Positions 16,101 to 25,922 of a DNA stretch of 64,000 bases are shown in pieces; within the stretch, counting starts at the first letter, position 1; each line of letters begins with the position of its first letter. Below the pieces are notes generated by a model. That model had not been told where the DNA came from, did no database searches, and worked only from the letters and a program-made list of their open reading frames with translations. The position numbers were made by a program, and so were the translations under genes. This DNA comes from Symbiodinium natans (taxonomy: Eukaryota; Sar; Dinophyceae; Suessiales; Symbiodiniaceae), in the NCBI GenBank assembly GCA_905221605.1, contig CAJNDS010000255.1:7501-71500 (forward strand), in the 5' to 3' direction.

Positions 16101-17315
16101 ATTCTTCTGCGCGCGGAGTTTGTCAACGTCCTGTGCAACTTGGTCTCGCAGGGTTTTAGCCAGAGGAGTATTTTGTCTAACATGTTGAGCCAGTAGGGAC
16201 TTTTGTTTAGAAGGGACTACTGGCTGAGTTTTGGTCGAGAACGGTTGTCTCCAGACCTTCTTGAGCGGTACTGCCGTCCGGAGTGGCGTGTGTTTGCCGC
16301 CTTTACGCCATGCTCCCAGCTTAAAGTCCTTGAGGACACACACTTTGCGGGCTAGCTGAGCAGCATAGAATTTGGATGTCAAGATAAAATCTATCTGAGA
16401 GCTGCCCTGTGGCGAGGTGAAGGTGTTTGCCTTACGCCCTTGCCATGTGTTAAGCGCAACTAGAGAGTTTCGCTGAAGAAACTTCTGGACCGGTTTGTGC
16501 TTAGAAGACCCTGCCGGTACCACTCCCCCTACATAGGGGGGATTAGGTTTTAGGGACGAGTTGAAGTCGCCCGCCAGTACCGGAACAGTGCGCTGTGATA
16601 GGTTGGAGAGGGACTTGCCTAGGGAGGAGAGAACTTTGCTCTGGGTGGCATAGTGGTCTTGCTCCGTCATGCCCCGCTGCTTAGTGTACTGATAGCAGTT
16701 GAGCAGGAGCACTGGGTGACCTCGGACTTCGCAGTGAACCTCGTGAGCACGGCCTGGGTGTAGATCCTGCCAGCGCAGTGTTGCAGAGTCTATGCTAGGC
16801 GATAGTAGAGTGAGAACACCCGCTGAGCGCCGGTGCTTAGGCTGTCCGGGCAACTGGGGTGTTTGAGCGGGAGGGGACCTCACGAGCTCTTCATCCGGTA
16901 GACCGCCTGAAACAGCTGTCCAGCCATGCACTTGAAATTGGGATGAGGTAGTCCAGTGGGTTTCCTGGATAAAGATAACATCAAGGTCCTGCTGATGTTG
17001 CAGCCACTCCTTGAACTCTGCCCACAATTGCTGGCTTAATCCACCTGCATTCCATGAGAAAACTCGCAGTGGTTTGGCGTCGCGACCGCCTCTGGGGTGA
17101 CGCCTGCGCGGTTGCCTAAGAGGAAGCTGCGGTGCAAATTGAGCATGCATGTTTTCCTTAGTCTCCTGGCTTGCACTAGGTGCAGCCGTGCCTGCGCTTG
17201 CCTGTGCCTGGCTTAGAGGCAAATTTGTCCTTCGATATGGTACTGCGCAACCGTCCCTTAAGGCTCGGTGACAGGCCCGACGATAGGAGTGTTTCCGAAT
17301 TAAACCCTCTGCCAT
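13005..17315 (-). CDS. LINE-type APE endonuclease / reverse transcriptase with C2H2 fingers
   Basis: An intact frame of about 1,436 codons from the first ATG at 17315 (a GTG at 17387 extends the frame). The APE-like endonuclease spans about 17070-16270: LRVFSWNAGG, IFIQETHW, AGDFNSS and SQIDFILTS, with a final GGKHTPL in place of the usual SDH. The reverse transcriptase spans about 15310-14330: FIPKPSKP, LRPLGIIRP, FSLDLSQAFDK, GIKQGCKLAPSLFSL and the catalytic FADDLVIH (14690-14711). C-terminal Cys/His motifs follow near 13790, 13655, 13310 and 13170; the first two look like classical C2H2 fingers. Four hairpin elements (18-21) lie in frame in linkers without breaking it. The predicted role is target-primed reverse transcription of this element. 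All key RT residues seen are intact, so the copy may be young. Confidence 0.88.
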   Translation of the reverse strand: MAEGLIRKHSYRRACHRALRDGCAVPYRRTNLPLSQAQASAGTAAPSASQETKENMHAQFAPQLPLRQPRRRHPRGGRDAKPLRVFSWNAGGLSQQLWAEFKEWLQHQQDLDVIFIQETHWTTSSQFQVHGWTAVSGGLPDEELVRSPPAQTPQLPGQPKHRRSAGVLTLLSPSIDSATLRWQDLHPGRAHEVHCEVRGHPVLLLNCYQYTKQRGMTEQDHYATQSKVLSSLGKSLSNLSQRTVPVLAGDFNSSLKPNPPYVGGVVPAGSSKHKPVQKFLQRNSLVALNTWQGRKANTFTSPQGSSQIDFILTSKFYAAQLARKVCVLKDFKLGAWRKGGKHTPLRTAVPLKKVWRQPFSTKTQPVVPSKQKSLLAQHVRQNTPLAKTLRDQVAQDVDKLRAQKNGEPLHPDEVNELLLEHAKTFQPRDPGAGTSDAAPTAQPLWRLHNNRQTALRNLRREDDVINKMARTEHLKQAQRSLDEAAKTHALQIKNQARERTHRTLTEISEKVKRDPHAAYRSLKHVAPWSPAPRVCLRSPCGRILTESEGLAELKRHSLSIFSSHPPLASGVGQALPKLDKSSLAKGIASIKPEKAVPQGSAPASMYRLCASTVADNYCDYLEAVPLPPALTHPACEVTSCQGKSEPRHNTAPLNQAEPPSLPTTAKSADLSFIPKPSKPASKPENLRPLGIIRPDGKGIASEARRRLDPLFKKAHFASPQFAYIPGRGIADAQLRVIGHARRVRAMLRSRAPDRFCTPKRKKGKPDLIGGFTFSLDLSQAFDKTSREALLRSLITYGASPEDVELVASLHREAQYNLRYGRSQDTVTSTRGIKQGCKLAPSLFSLVITEAFRLMATHIGFPPIQQFLTGFADDLVIHRDIHNWSDLYAAHDMVRLLLHYLQEAGLEVNYAKCNIMVKLAGRHARHAKKLFKSQELRSGRKVTVWNIDAPEQPRRPILLSTSSVLPPLPSLPSFELVDSFKYLGVMVSYSNPEDLTYSLRQERAAKKKQTVRKFIHNKRRTKTASRLLVWRATVWSTATFGLESIGLSGRRARALRSWHARQVRAVTHNPVHKTRETTAALFARLKLVSPIQQLHDRSAQRLDSLRKRRHAAPASEVTSCSTSMLANTSSSLLTQSGAWPSEDILTIPSTLQTAEEIVASYSKLLKEVDNDPSPDVPMHTCCGKVFRTAAGMRTHRTVKHPAPVPPPLEFSRLKHSVGGLPQCSNCQAKFKNWHNLQQHVERRVCRQAGFKLSRPEAATQADEAPPKASEVSSSQELVPSSDCRVTAAPSVQLTLQIDTVPLISRMRTELLQQAGTQTFLELLTGHLGQQLTRTCLLCDSWIASTTKIAFHLTKKHGAEWDSYKASAGNNTSKMYVLTRLSPCPACGVKVESAPRHTKQCPVIQQLHSRAQDLLSQHRQTWMPLLRHRLLQLSLCHS
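13489..13530 (-). repeat. Hairpin element 18 (core 13499-13515), inside RT ORF
   Basis: The core TGGAGGAGACCTCACTC has inner arms GGC/GCC and outer arms AGCTCCT 13489-13495 with AGGAGCT 13524-13530, separated by an asymmetric internal loop. Read in frame as SEVSSS between zinc-finger regions. Confidence 0.85.
13942..13996 (-). repeat. Hairpin element 19 (core 13961-13977), inside RT ORF
   Basis: The core AGGAGGTGACCTCACTC has inner arms AGC/GCT and outer arms GCCAGCATG 13942-13950 with CATGCCGGC 13988-13996 (eight of nine pair), with a 7-nt by 7-nt internal loop. Read in frame as SEVTSC. Confidence 0.82.
15383..15432 (-). repeat. Hairpin element 20 (variant core 15398-15414), inside RT ORF
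   Basis: The core AGGAGGTGACCTCGCAC has three stem blocks: GGC/GCC adjacent, CCC/GGG, and CGCTCT 15383-15388 with AGAGCG 15427-15432. Read in frame as CEVTSC just before the RT domain. Confidence 0.82.
16865..16889 (-). repeat. Hairpin element 21 (core 16869-16885), inside endonuclease region
   Basis: The core GGGAGGGGACCTCACGA has perfect 4-bp arms GAGC 16865-16868 and GCTC 16886-16889. Read in frame as ELVRSPPAQ in a loop between endonuclease strands. Confidence 0.8.
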
Positions 17316-17387
17316 CCGCTTGTTTCGACTGAGGTGCCGAAGCACGATCAGACTCCCCTCGTCCTGCGGAAAGACGAGAACCCTCAC

Positions 17388-17646
17388 ACTTAGGAGTGAA
17401 AGATGCAGTCTAAGACGATCTAAGTTCTCCCCCCGGAATTGGGACCGGGCCAGCTCGTGGATATGCTATCTGCGGCAGAATCTCAAAATGCTTGGGGCTA
17501 AAGCCTCCAAGTGACCATCAGCTGGCAAAAGCTAGAAAGTCTTGAGATGTTAAGAGGGCCCCGAAAGACTGTTAAAGAGATGAAGTTCGGGGCCTTGGCC
17601 GGTTCGACAGCTACCATGCGCGGGCGGCTTGAGCTGGTAGTGCTTG
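17388..17646. other. Upstream region of the RT ORF (probable 5' UTR)
   Basis: About 260 bases between the RT frame and the telomere-like units. No ORF or promoter motif recognised. It would be the 5' UTR if the block is transcribed as one element. Confidence 0.4.
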
Positions 17647-17674
17647 TTTAGGGTTTAGGGTTTAGGGTTTAGGG
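17647..17674 (+). repeat. Four telomere-like TTTAGGG units
   Basis: Four head-to-tail heptamers lie directly beside the sense 5' side of the retroelement-like block. The sequence changes abruptly to CAACA satellite at 17675. Confidence 0.95.
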
Positions 17675-17772
17675 CAACAACACACACAACAACACACACA
17701 ACAACACACGCAACAACACGCAACAACACGAAAAACCACACGCAACAACACACCACAACAACAACAACAACA
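17675..17772 (+). repeat. Short CAACACACA satellite block
   Basis: About 100 bases of the same A/C-only words as the large array at 18313-20125, but less regular and ending in a CAA run. Confidence 0.9.
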
Positions 17773-18312
17773 TTTTGCATTGCACTCACTGCCAGAATCA
17801 GCATGTGGACCTCTGATCACTTTGGATCCTCGGCACGTCGGCTACTCTGTATCCGCCTTGGGAGCTCCAGCAGTCTTTGCTAGTTCGTACTTCACGCCCC
17901 TCAGGGCTGCTGAAAGGATTGTTGTGCACAGCTATGTTCGAGTATGTGGAATGCATCCGCCCCTCAGGGCTGCGATAGCGCTGTGCTGGCTGGGCACCCT
18001 ACGACCGCTTCCTACTGGCTCACCTGCACCCGCGACTGCTGCAGTGCCGGCTGGCCCCGATGTTATGTTGCAGGCTATAGCTGTGCGCTAGCTGAGTTTG
18101 GTGTGATTAAGGCGGGCAAGTGTGATATAGAAGGTCTCACCCGCCTTTTTTATTTCACAGTCCGGCCTTTTGGACTTCGAGAGGATCGCTTCCTCCAGAT
18201 TGCCAGGTCTCACTACCTGCTATACTGAATCTGCTTTGGCAGAGTACTTAAGGATATTCAGGAGGAAACCTCCTGATCTGATGCAATGAATCAATGAAGA
18301 ATTTGATGCTGG
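17773..18312. other. 540-bp unique segment between two satellite blocks
   Basis: A 103-codon plus ORF (17780-18091) is open but unrecognised. The 16-mer CGCCCCTCAGGGCTGC occurs twice about 64 bases apart (near 17896 and 17960). At 18259-18277 there is an 8-bp palindrome TCAGGAGG/CCTCCTGA with an AAA loop; it resembles the hairpin core but lacks the TGACCTCAC end. Confidence 0.5.
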
Positions 18313-18457
<145 letters not shown>

Positions 18458-20125
18458 CAACACACAACAACAAACAACAACACACGCCAACACGCGCCAA
18501 CACACAACAACACACAACAACACACAACAGCACACAACAACACACAACAACACACAACAACACACAACAACAGACAACAGCACACAACAACACACAACAA
18601 CACACAATAACACACAACAACACACAACAACAAACAACAACACACAACAACACACAACAACAAACAACAACACACAACAACACACAGCAACACACAACAA
18701 CACACACAACAACACACAGCAACACACAGCAACACACAGCAACACACAGCAACACACAGCAACACACAACAACACACAGCAACACACAGCAACAAACAGC
18801 AACACACAGCAACACACAGCAACACACAGCAACACACAGCAACACACAACAACACACAACAAGACACAACAAGACACAACAAGACACAAAAAGACACAAC
18901 AGCACACAACAGCACACGACAACACACAACAACACACAACAACAACACACAACAACACACAACAACACACAACAACACACAACAACACACAACAACACAC
19001 AACAACACGCAACAACACGCAACAACACGCAACAAAACACGACCGCACACAACCACACACAACAACACACAACAACACACAACAAAACACAACAACACAC
19101 AACAACACACAACAACACACAACAGCACACAACAGCACACAGCACCACACAGCAGCACACAGCAACACACAACACCACACAACAGCACACAACAGCACAC
19201 GACAGCACACAACAGCACACAACAGCACACGACAACACACGACAACACACAACAACACACAGCAACACACAGCAACACACATTAGCACACAACCACACAC
19301 AACAGCACACAACAGCACACAACAACACACAACAACACACAGCAACACACAGCAACACACAGCTACACACAACAACACACAACAACACACAACAACACAC
19401 AACAACACACAACAACACAACAACACACAACAACACACAACAACACACAACAACACACAACAACACACAACAGCACACAACAACACAACAACACACAACA
19501 ACACACAACAACACGCAACAACACACAACAACACACAACAACACACAACAACACACAACAACACACAACAACACACACCAACACACAACAACACACAACA
19601 ACACACAACAACACACAACAACACACAACAACACACAACAACACACAACAACACACAACAACACACAACAACACACAACAACACACAACAACACACAACA
19701 ACACACAACAACACACAACAAGACACAACACCACACAACAGCACACAACAACACACAACAACACACAACAGCACACAACAACACACAACAACACACAACA
19801 ACACACAACAACACAAAACAACACACAGCAACACACACAACAACACACAGCAACACACAGCAACACACAGCAACACACAGCAACACACAGCAACACACAG
19901 CAACACACAGCAACACACAGCAACACACAGCAACACACAGCAACACACAGCAACACACAGCAACACACAGCAACACACAGCAACACACAGCAACACACGG
20001 CAACACACGGCAACACACAGCAACACACAGCAACACACAGCAACACACAGCAACACACAGCAACACACAGCAACACACAGCAACACACGACAACACACGA
20101 CAACACACAACAACACACAGCAACC
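18458..20125 (+). repeat. CAACACACAA decamer satellite
   Basis: About 1.67 kb of a 10-bp unit, mostly CAACACACAA, with a CAGCAACACA variant that forms a homogeneous block at about 19830-20090. Occasional CAAAA, CGACA and AAGAC variants occur. The unit contains no stop trinucleotide on most frames of either strand, which yields several 280-650 codon spurious ORFs. Confidence 0.97.
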
Positions 20126-20808
20126 AGAGCATACATGAATGAAAATCCGCAGGCCTGGAAGCAGAGAGTGGTGGCGGGTCTACCCCTGAAAAGAAAAGCT
20201 CGGCCCACTCGCCCTGGGACTTAATCACCTTCACCGCTTCGGCGAGTATGGGCGGCCACGGAGGGCACTCTCGATCCTAGACGCGGCCATGAAATCCTCT
20301 CCCGATGGGCGCTCAGGCCATGAGAGGACTTCCCAAAGGGCACTGCTAGGAAAGAGGACCATACGAGCTTCCACGGATCACGCGGCTTCTCACCCAGTGA
20401 CCAACTGCCAGTTTTCCCGAGTCATCCCGCATCGTCCCCAGTGCGCGCGAAGCTCACGGGGCTACCACCGCCTTTGGTGCCGAGGCCCTAGCAGGATGAC
20501 AAGCTAATCAGGAATAGCCCGCCGCCCACTTGCAACCATCTGGTTTGTTTTCATTCATGCTTTCGCAGAGCAGAATAAGGCAGGGACAGCACCACGAAAG
20601 GTGAAACAAACACAACCCCTTCTTTACATGTGCCGCATGCCCCTCGCAAATCTTCATAACCCTTATATACCTGAAACGTTGAATCCACAACCCGCCAGCT
20701 GCATCCAACGTGCCACACCAAGAGAACAGTTGCAGATTCGGCGCCCCAAAGCGCCGAGGCTTGTTCACTCAGGATCCAGGGATCAAGAGGGACTTCTGGT
20801 CTAAACCC
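20126..20808. other. Unique sequence, no gene recognised
   Basis: About 680 bases between satellite and telomere-like repeats. Short ORFs only. I see no tRNA or rRNA signature. Confidence 0.4.
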
Positions 20809-21234
20809 TAAGCCCCAAACCCTAAAACCCTAAACCTTAAACCCTAGACCGTGCGGAAGGTGTGCGAGTGGTTCTCCAGGCTAGGCTCCCATGGGTTTAG
20901 GGTTTAGGGCTTAGGGTTTAGGGTCATATAGTATGGACCGCCTAAAAGGAAAGGGACCCTATTTTTTTGAGAGCTTCCCATGACAAAAAGAACCCTAACC
21001 TCCAAACCCTAAACACCCCTGGTTAGTCTGGTTAATAAGCCTAACCCAAACCCTACACCCTACACCCTAAATCCTAAACCCTACACCCTAAACCCTAAAA
21101 CCCCAAACCCTACACCCCTAAAACCTAAACCCTAAACCCTACACCCCTAAACCCTATTCCCTACACCCTAGACCCCAAACCCTAAACCCTTGAACCCTAA
21201 ACCCTAAACCCTAAACTCTAACCCTTAAACACAC
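20809..21234 (-). repeat. Degenerate telomere-like CCCTAAA cluster
   Basis: Many CCCTAAACC words with variants (CCCTACA, CCCCAAA, CCTAAAA), interrupted by one TTTAGGG stretch at about 20894-20923 in the opposite orientation. Confidence 0.9.
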
Positions 21235-21310
21235 CCCAATGAAGGGCCCCCGGCGGCCGCAAGGGTGCCGACCGCGCTGATGCGCACGCGGTCCGGCTGA
21301 TGGGCCTCAG

Positions 21311-21712
21311 AGGTTTGTAGGGTTTAGGGTTTTAGGGTTTTAGGGTTTTAGGGTTTTAGGGTTTTAGGGTTTTAGGGTTTTAGGGTTTTAGGGTTTTAGG
21401 GTTTTAGGGGTTTAGGGTTTTAGGGTTTTAGGGTTTTAGGGTTTTAGGGTTTTAGGGTTTAGGGTTTTAGGTTTTAGGTTTTTAGGGTTTTAGGGTTTCA
21501 GGGTTTCAGGGGTTTTCAGGTTTTTAGGGTTTAGGGTTTTAGGGTTTTAGGGTTTTTAGGGTTTTAGGGTTTTAGGGTTTTAGGGTTTTAGGGTTTTAGG
21601 GTTTTAGGGTTTTAGGGTTTTAGGGTTTTAGGGTTTTAGGGTTTTAGGGTTTTAGGGTTTTAGGGTTTTAGGGTTTTAGGGTTTTCGGGTTTTAGGGTTT
21701 TAGGGTTTAGGT
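21311..21712 (+). repeat. Octameric TTTTAGGG array
   Basis: About 400 bases made mainly of the 8-mer TTTTAGGG, with a few 7-mer and degenerate units near 21460-21530. It differs in register from the 7-mer arrays elsewhere. Confidence 0.95.
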
Positions 21713-21835
21713 TTGGGGTTGGGGGTTTATAGGGTCTAGGGTTTACAAGGTTTATAGAGGGTTTAGGCTTGACCGTTGAGGGCGACGGCTTGGGGTTCAG
21801 GAACTGCAGGATTTTTGCGTTGTTGTTTTTTTTGG

Positions 21836-22143
21836 GGTGGGGGGGGAGTGGGGGGGGGGGGAGGGGGGGGGGGGGGGGAGGGGGGGGGGGGAGGGGGGGG
21901 GGGGGGGGGGGAGGGGGGGGGGGGGGGGGAGGGGGGGGGAGGGGGGGGGGGGGGGGGGGAGGGGGGGGAGGGGGGGGGGGGGGGGGGGGGGAGGGGGGGG
22001 GAGGGGGGGGGAGGGGGGGGGGAGGGGAGGGGGGGGGATGGGGGGGGGGGGAGGGGGGGGGAGGGGGTGGGGGGGAGGGGGGGGGGGGAGGGGGGGGGGG
22101 GTGGGGGGGGGGGGGGGAGGGGAGGGGGGGGAGGGGGGGGGGT
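21836..22143 (+). repeat. G-tract block (runs of G separated by single A)
   Basis: About 300 bases of G runs broken by single A, rarely T, with no C. A candidate G-quadruplex cluster. It creates spurious Gly-rich ORFs. Confidence 0.97.
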
Positions 22144-25100
22144 AAAGGTTTAGGTTGGGGTTTAACTTATTGAGGCTTGATGTTTTGTTTTTTAGAGGGG
22201 GGGGGTTTTAGGTTGCTTACTATTTGCTTAAGACCCCCAAAAGAAGAAAAGAGTAATAATCCCTATACTACCCTTTATAAGGAAGAATATTTCCATTTTT
22301 TTCGAAGTTCTTAAGCAATTAGTAGGTTGGAAGATAGGATACAGGCAGGAACCGCACCCCCCCCCCAGACATGGACTCTTGCCTTCAATCTGCTCGACTT
22401 GCTGCTCTCCGCATATCTCCCTGCCCCTAAACCCTAAACCCTAAACCCTAAACCCCAACTAAACCCTAAACCCTACTTCAACCCTAAACCCTAATTAAAC
22501 CTTAAACCCTAAACCGTAAACCCTAAACCCTAAGCCCTAAGCCCTAAGCCCTAAACCCTAAACCCTAAACCCACCCGCCTCTGTTGTCTTGTCTCATGCC
22601 AAAACGAGACATTGTAAAGTACAAAGAACGTGCCCAAAGAAAGCGTTTCTTAGACCCAAGAGAAACCTAGGAATAAAAGGGCACCCTTTTTGCATGGTTT
22701 GAAGGGCCTGATAAGGGAACCTCAACCGCAAACAAACAGGCAATAGAGGCCCCCAAGGAAATCCCCCCAAAAAAACTCATAATGCAGTTTGAGAACCCCT
22801 AAACCCTAAAACCCTAAACCCTAAAACCCTAAACCCTAAACCTTAAACCCTAGTTAAACCCCTAAACCCTAAACCCTAAACCCTAAGCCCTATAAACCCT
22901 CCAAAACCGCCACATCCCGCAACCATCAACAGCACCTCGCCTCGGTGCTGGTCAGCAGGACGTCGCGGACCTCGCGCCCACTGCAAAACCCTAAACCCTA
23001 AACCCTTCTTGGGGTCCTCATTCTACATCTAAGGGTGCAGTACTGTGCAGGGGACCCAAGACATGACCCAAATGGTTTAGGGTTTAGGGTTTAGGGTTTA
23101 GGGTTTAGGGTTTTTAGGGTTAGGGTTTAGGGTTTAGGGTTTAGGGTTTAGGGAACACCCCCCCCCCCCCTCGTAAAAAAGAGACACGCCCTCTGCTCCA
23201 GGTATCTCGTCTGCATTGCCAACTTGTCGCTGCATGCACTTCAGAGGCGAAAACTCAAAGTAAATACCTCAAAAAACGCCAAAAACCAACAGACTTGAAC
23301 GCAAAATGCATGGAGAAGTCACTGGGTATCCTTCCACACCAAACCAACAAAAACCAAAGAAACCCAAAACCAACAACAACAACCTAAACCACACCCAGGG
23401 CTCTAGTTACCTACAGTTTAGTACTGACCACGCCTTAAATAGTAGGCGTAACCCATTAAACTGCAAGGGAGTCCCAGGTAAGCTTCATAAACATCGAAAA
23501 ACAAAGAAGCCCAAAGCCAACAAAAACATAAAGCATAAAAAACCCTAAACCCTAAACCCAACCCTCAACCCTAAACCCCATAAACATCAAAGGCCGCCTT
23601 CTGGAATCTCCAAAGCCGGGAGCTCTCTGTGTTGTCGCGCGTGGCCGCGAAGGTCCAGAGAGTGTCCAGTCTGGCTGGTGCATAGGGTCCGCAGCTTTCA
23701 GATGAGTTTTTCAGTTCAGGGTGCTTAGGGTTGCCCTTAATACCATCAAAGCCGTAAGACCCTCCTAAGCCTTGAGACGTGAGCCTTCAGGGTTCAGGGT
23801 TTAGGGTTTAGAGTTCAGGGTGCTTAGGATTCAGCGTGCTAGGGTCCAGGGTTTAGGATCTAGGGTGTTTAGTCTAGGGTTCGGTGTGTGGCTTCTGAGA
23901 ATTTTCAGTTTAGGGTCTTCCTAAGGGAAGAGGCCTTGAAAGGTAGAGGGCTTCGCCTATGGAAGACGCTAGACCCTAGGAGCCCAAACCCACAAAACCG
24001 AAGGGAAACTCCTTGAAACTTTCCCCCCGAACCTGAACGCTGAATACTTTCAATCAACCCAAAACCCTCAACCCTGAACCCCAAAACCCCAAAACCCAAA
24101 AACCTTAAAACCTAAAACCAAAAAGCCCAAATACCTAAAACCGACAAGCCGACAACCCGAAAACCAAGAACGAAAGCCCTTAAACCCTATATACCATACA
24201 AACCCTACGTAAAAACCCTATAAGCCCTTATCTCCAAAGCCCCCCCAAAACCACCTATCCTGTAAACCCTCTAAACCCCAAAACCCCACAAACAACTAAC
24301 CCCGAAAGCCTACAAACCTCATTAACCCTAACCCTATAAACTCCGAAACCCAGAAGGCTTGGAAGGTGTTGGAAGCCGTAAACCCTAAACCCTAAACCCT
24401 AAACCCTAAGCCCTAAGCCCTAAGCCCCAAGCCCTAAACCCCAAGCCTGAACCCTAAACCCTAAACCCTAAACCCTAAGCGCCTGCGGCTCTGCGCGGCA
24501 CCCGGGCGCCAGGGCGGCAGCTGCTCCAGCTCCTGGCAGAGAGCTTATAAAGGCCGGTTTAGGGTTTAGGGTTTAGGGTTTAGGGCTTTGGTCTTTTGAA
24601 GTGTTCTTGTACGGCTTTGTGGGCCTTTTACAAGATTCTAAACCCCAAAACCAGCAAGCCTAAACCCCAAACCCTAGGGCATTGGGATGGGCCGAAGTCG
24701 AGGCCTCCAAAGAGCACAGTCAAGACTGCGCCGTAGGGGTTTAGGGCTTCGGGCTGAAGGTTCAGGGCTTAGGGTTTAGGGTTTAGGGTTTAGGGTTTAG
24801 GGTTTAGGGTTTAGGGTTTAGGGTTTAGGGTTTAGGGTGTAGGGTCCATAGGGCTTAGGCTTTAGGGCTCAGGGTTAAGGATTTCGGGCTTAGGCTTAGG
24901 GCTTACTCTTGGAGCCGTGATTGTTGTGGCTAGGGTTCAGGGCTTATACGTCATTTTCAGATTTAGGGTTAGGCGGGTGTTCCTAAACCCTAAACCCCTA
25001 AAACCCTAAACCCCTAAACCCTTAAGGTTTAGGGCTCCAGGGTTACGTGAATAAGACTGGGGGGATCGCGATCCGAAAGGAGACTTCTTCGTCCCATCAC

Positions 25101-25865
25101 ACGACACATCTGCAGACGCCGCTCTCAGTCTTTTGCGGGCATGGCAAACCGGCCCCGTCGGAAAACGATGCACTTTGATCCGTTAGGCCTTGTGGACATG
25201 TTTTCAACCAACTCTCCTACGACGACGCCCTCTAGGGGTTTAGGGTTTAGGGTTTAGGGTTTCACCGGGTTCTTACGATGACTTCAAGCGTTGTCGCCAG
25301 AACTCCGAGTCAGTAGAGAGCCACCCCCGCCGCACATCTTTGGTCATCGCTTGACAGATGCCACCAGCTCTAAACCCCAAACCCTAAGCCCTAAACCCTA
25401 AACCCTAAACCCGAAACCCTAACTCTTGACTCCTAAATTGTCTGGACGAGCACGTACCTCCTCCCGAGCCGGAATCCGACAAGCACCAGTTCATCGACGA
25501 CTTCGCCCGCCACGCACAAAACCGGGAGTTTAGGGTTTAGGGTTAAGGGTTTAGGGTTTAGGGTTTAGGGTTTAGGATTTGGGGCTTCGGGTACAACAAG
25601 GGTTTCGGGTTAAAGTTCTGCCGTCCTAAGGGTACAGGTTGAGATTCCAAGCAGGATGGAATCCCCCAAACCCTAACCCCAAAGCGTTCCTAGGAAACTG
25701 GCCTTAAAACTCGGCAAAAACCCACAGAAGGCCCACAAGCCCCATTAAACCCCCAAAGCATCCCAAGCCCAAACCTGGCAAACCATGAAACCCAAAACCA
25801 TTATGCCCCTTAAGCCTAAACCCCCAAAACCCCAACACCCCACCCCCCCCAAGACCCACCCACCC

Positions 25866-25922
<57 letters not shown>

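Noticed and set aside
815-16889. CRISPR array or integron attC array as an explanation for the 17-mer repeats
   Set aside because: Spacing is irregular (about 130-1500 bases), genes lie between copies, some copies are inside ORFs, and the context is eukaryotic. attC sites also have conserved outer cores, which are absent here.
18259-18277. TCAGGAGGAAACCTCCTGA as a 22nd hairpin element
   Set aside because: The stem is formed by the core-like bases themselves and the TGACCTCAC part is missing; probably coincidence or a very decayed copy.
20126-20520. Possible structured RNA gene (GC-rich unique segment)
   Set aside because: No match to tRNA cloverleaf landmarks, 5S rRNA or spliced-leader sequence that I could recognise.
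21769-22173. Three overlapping Gly/Arg-rich ORFs
   Set aside because: Artefact of the G-tract block; identical style in all three frames.
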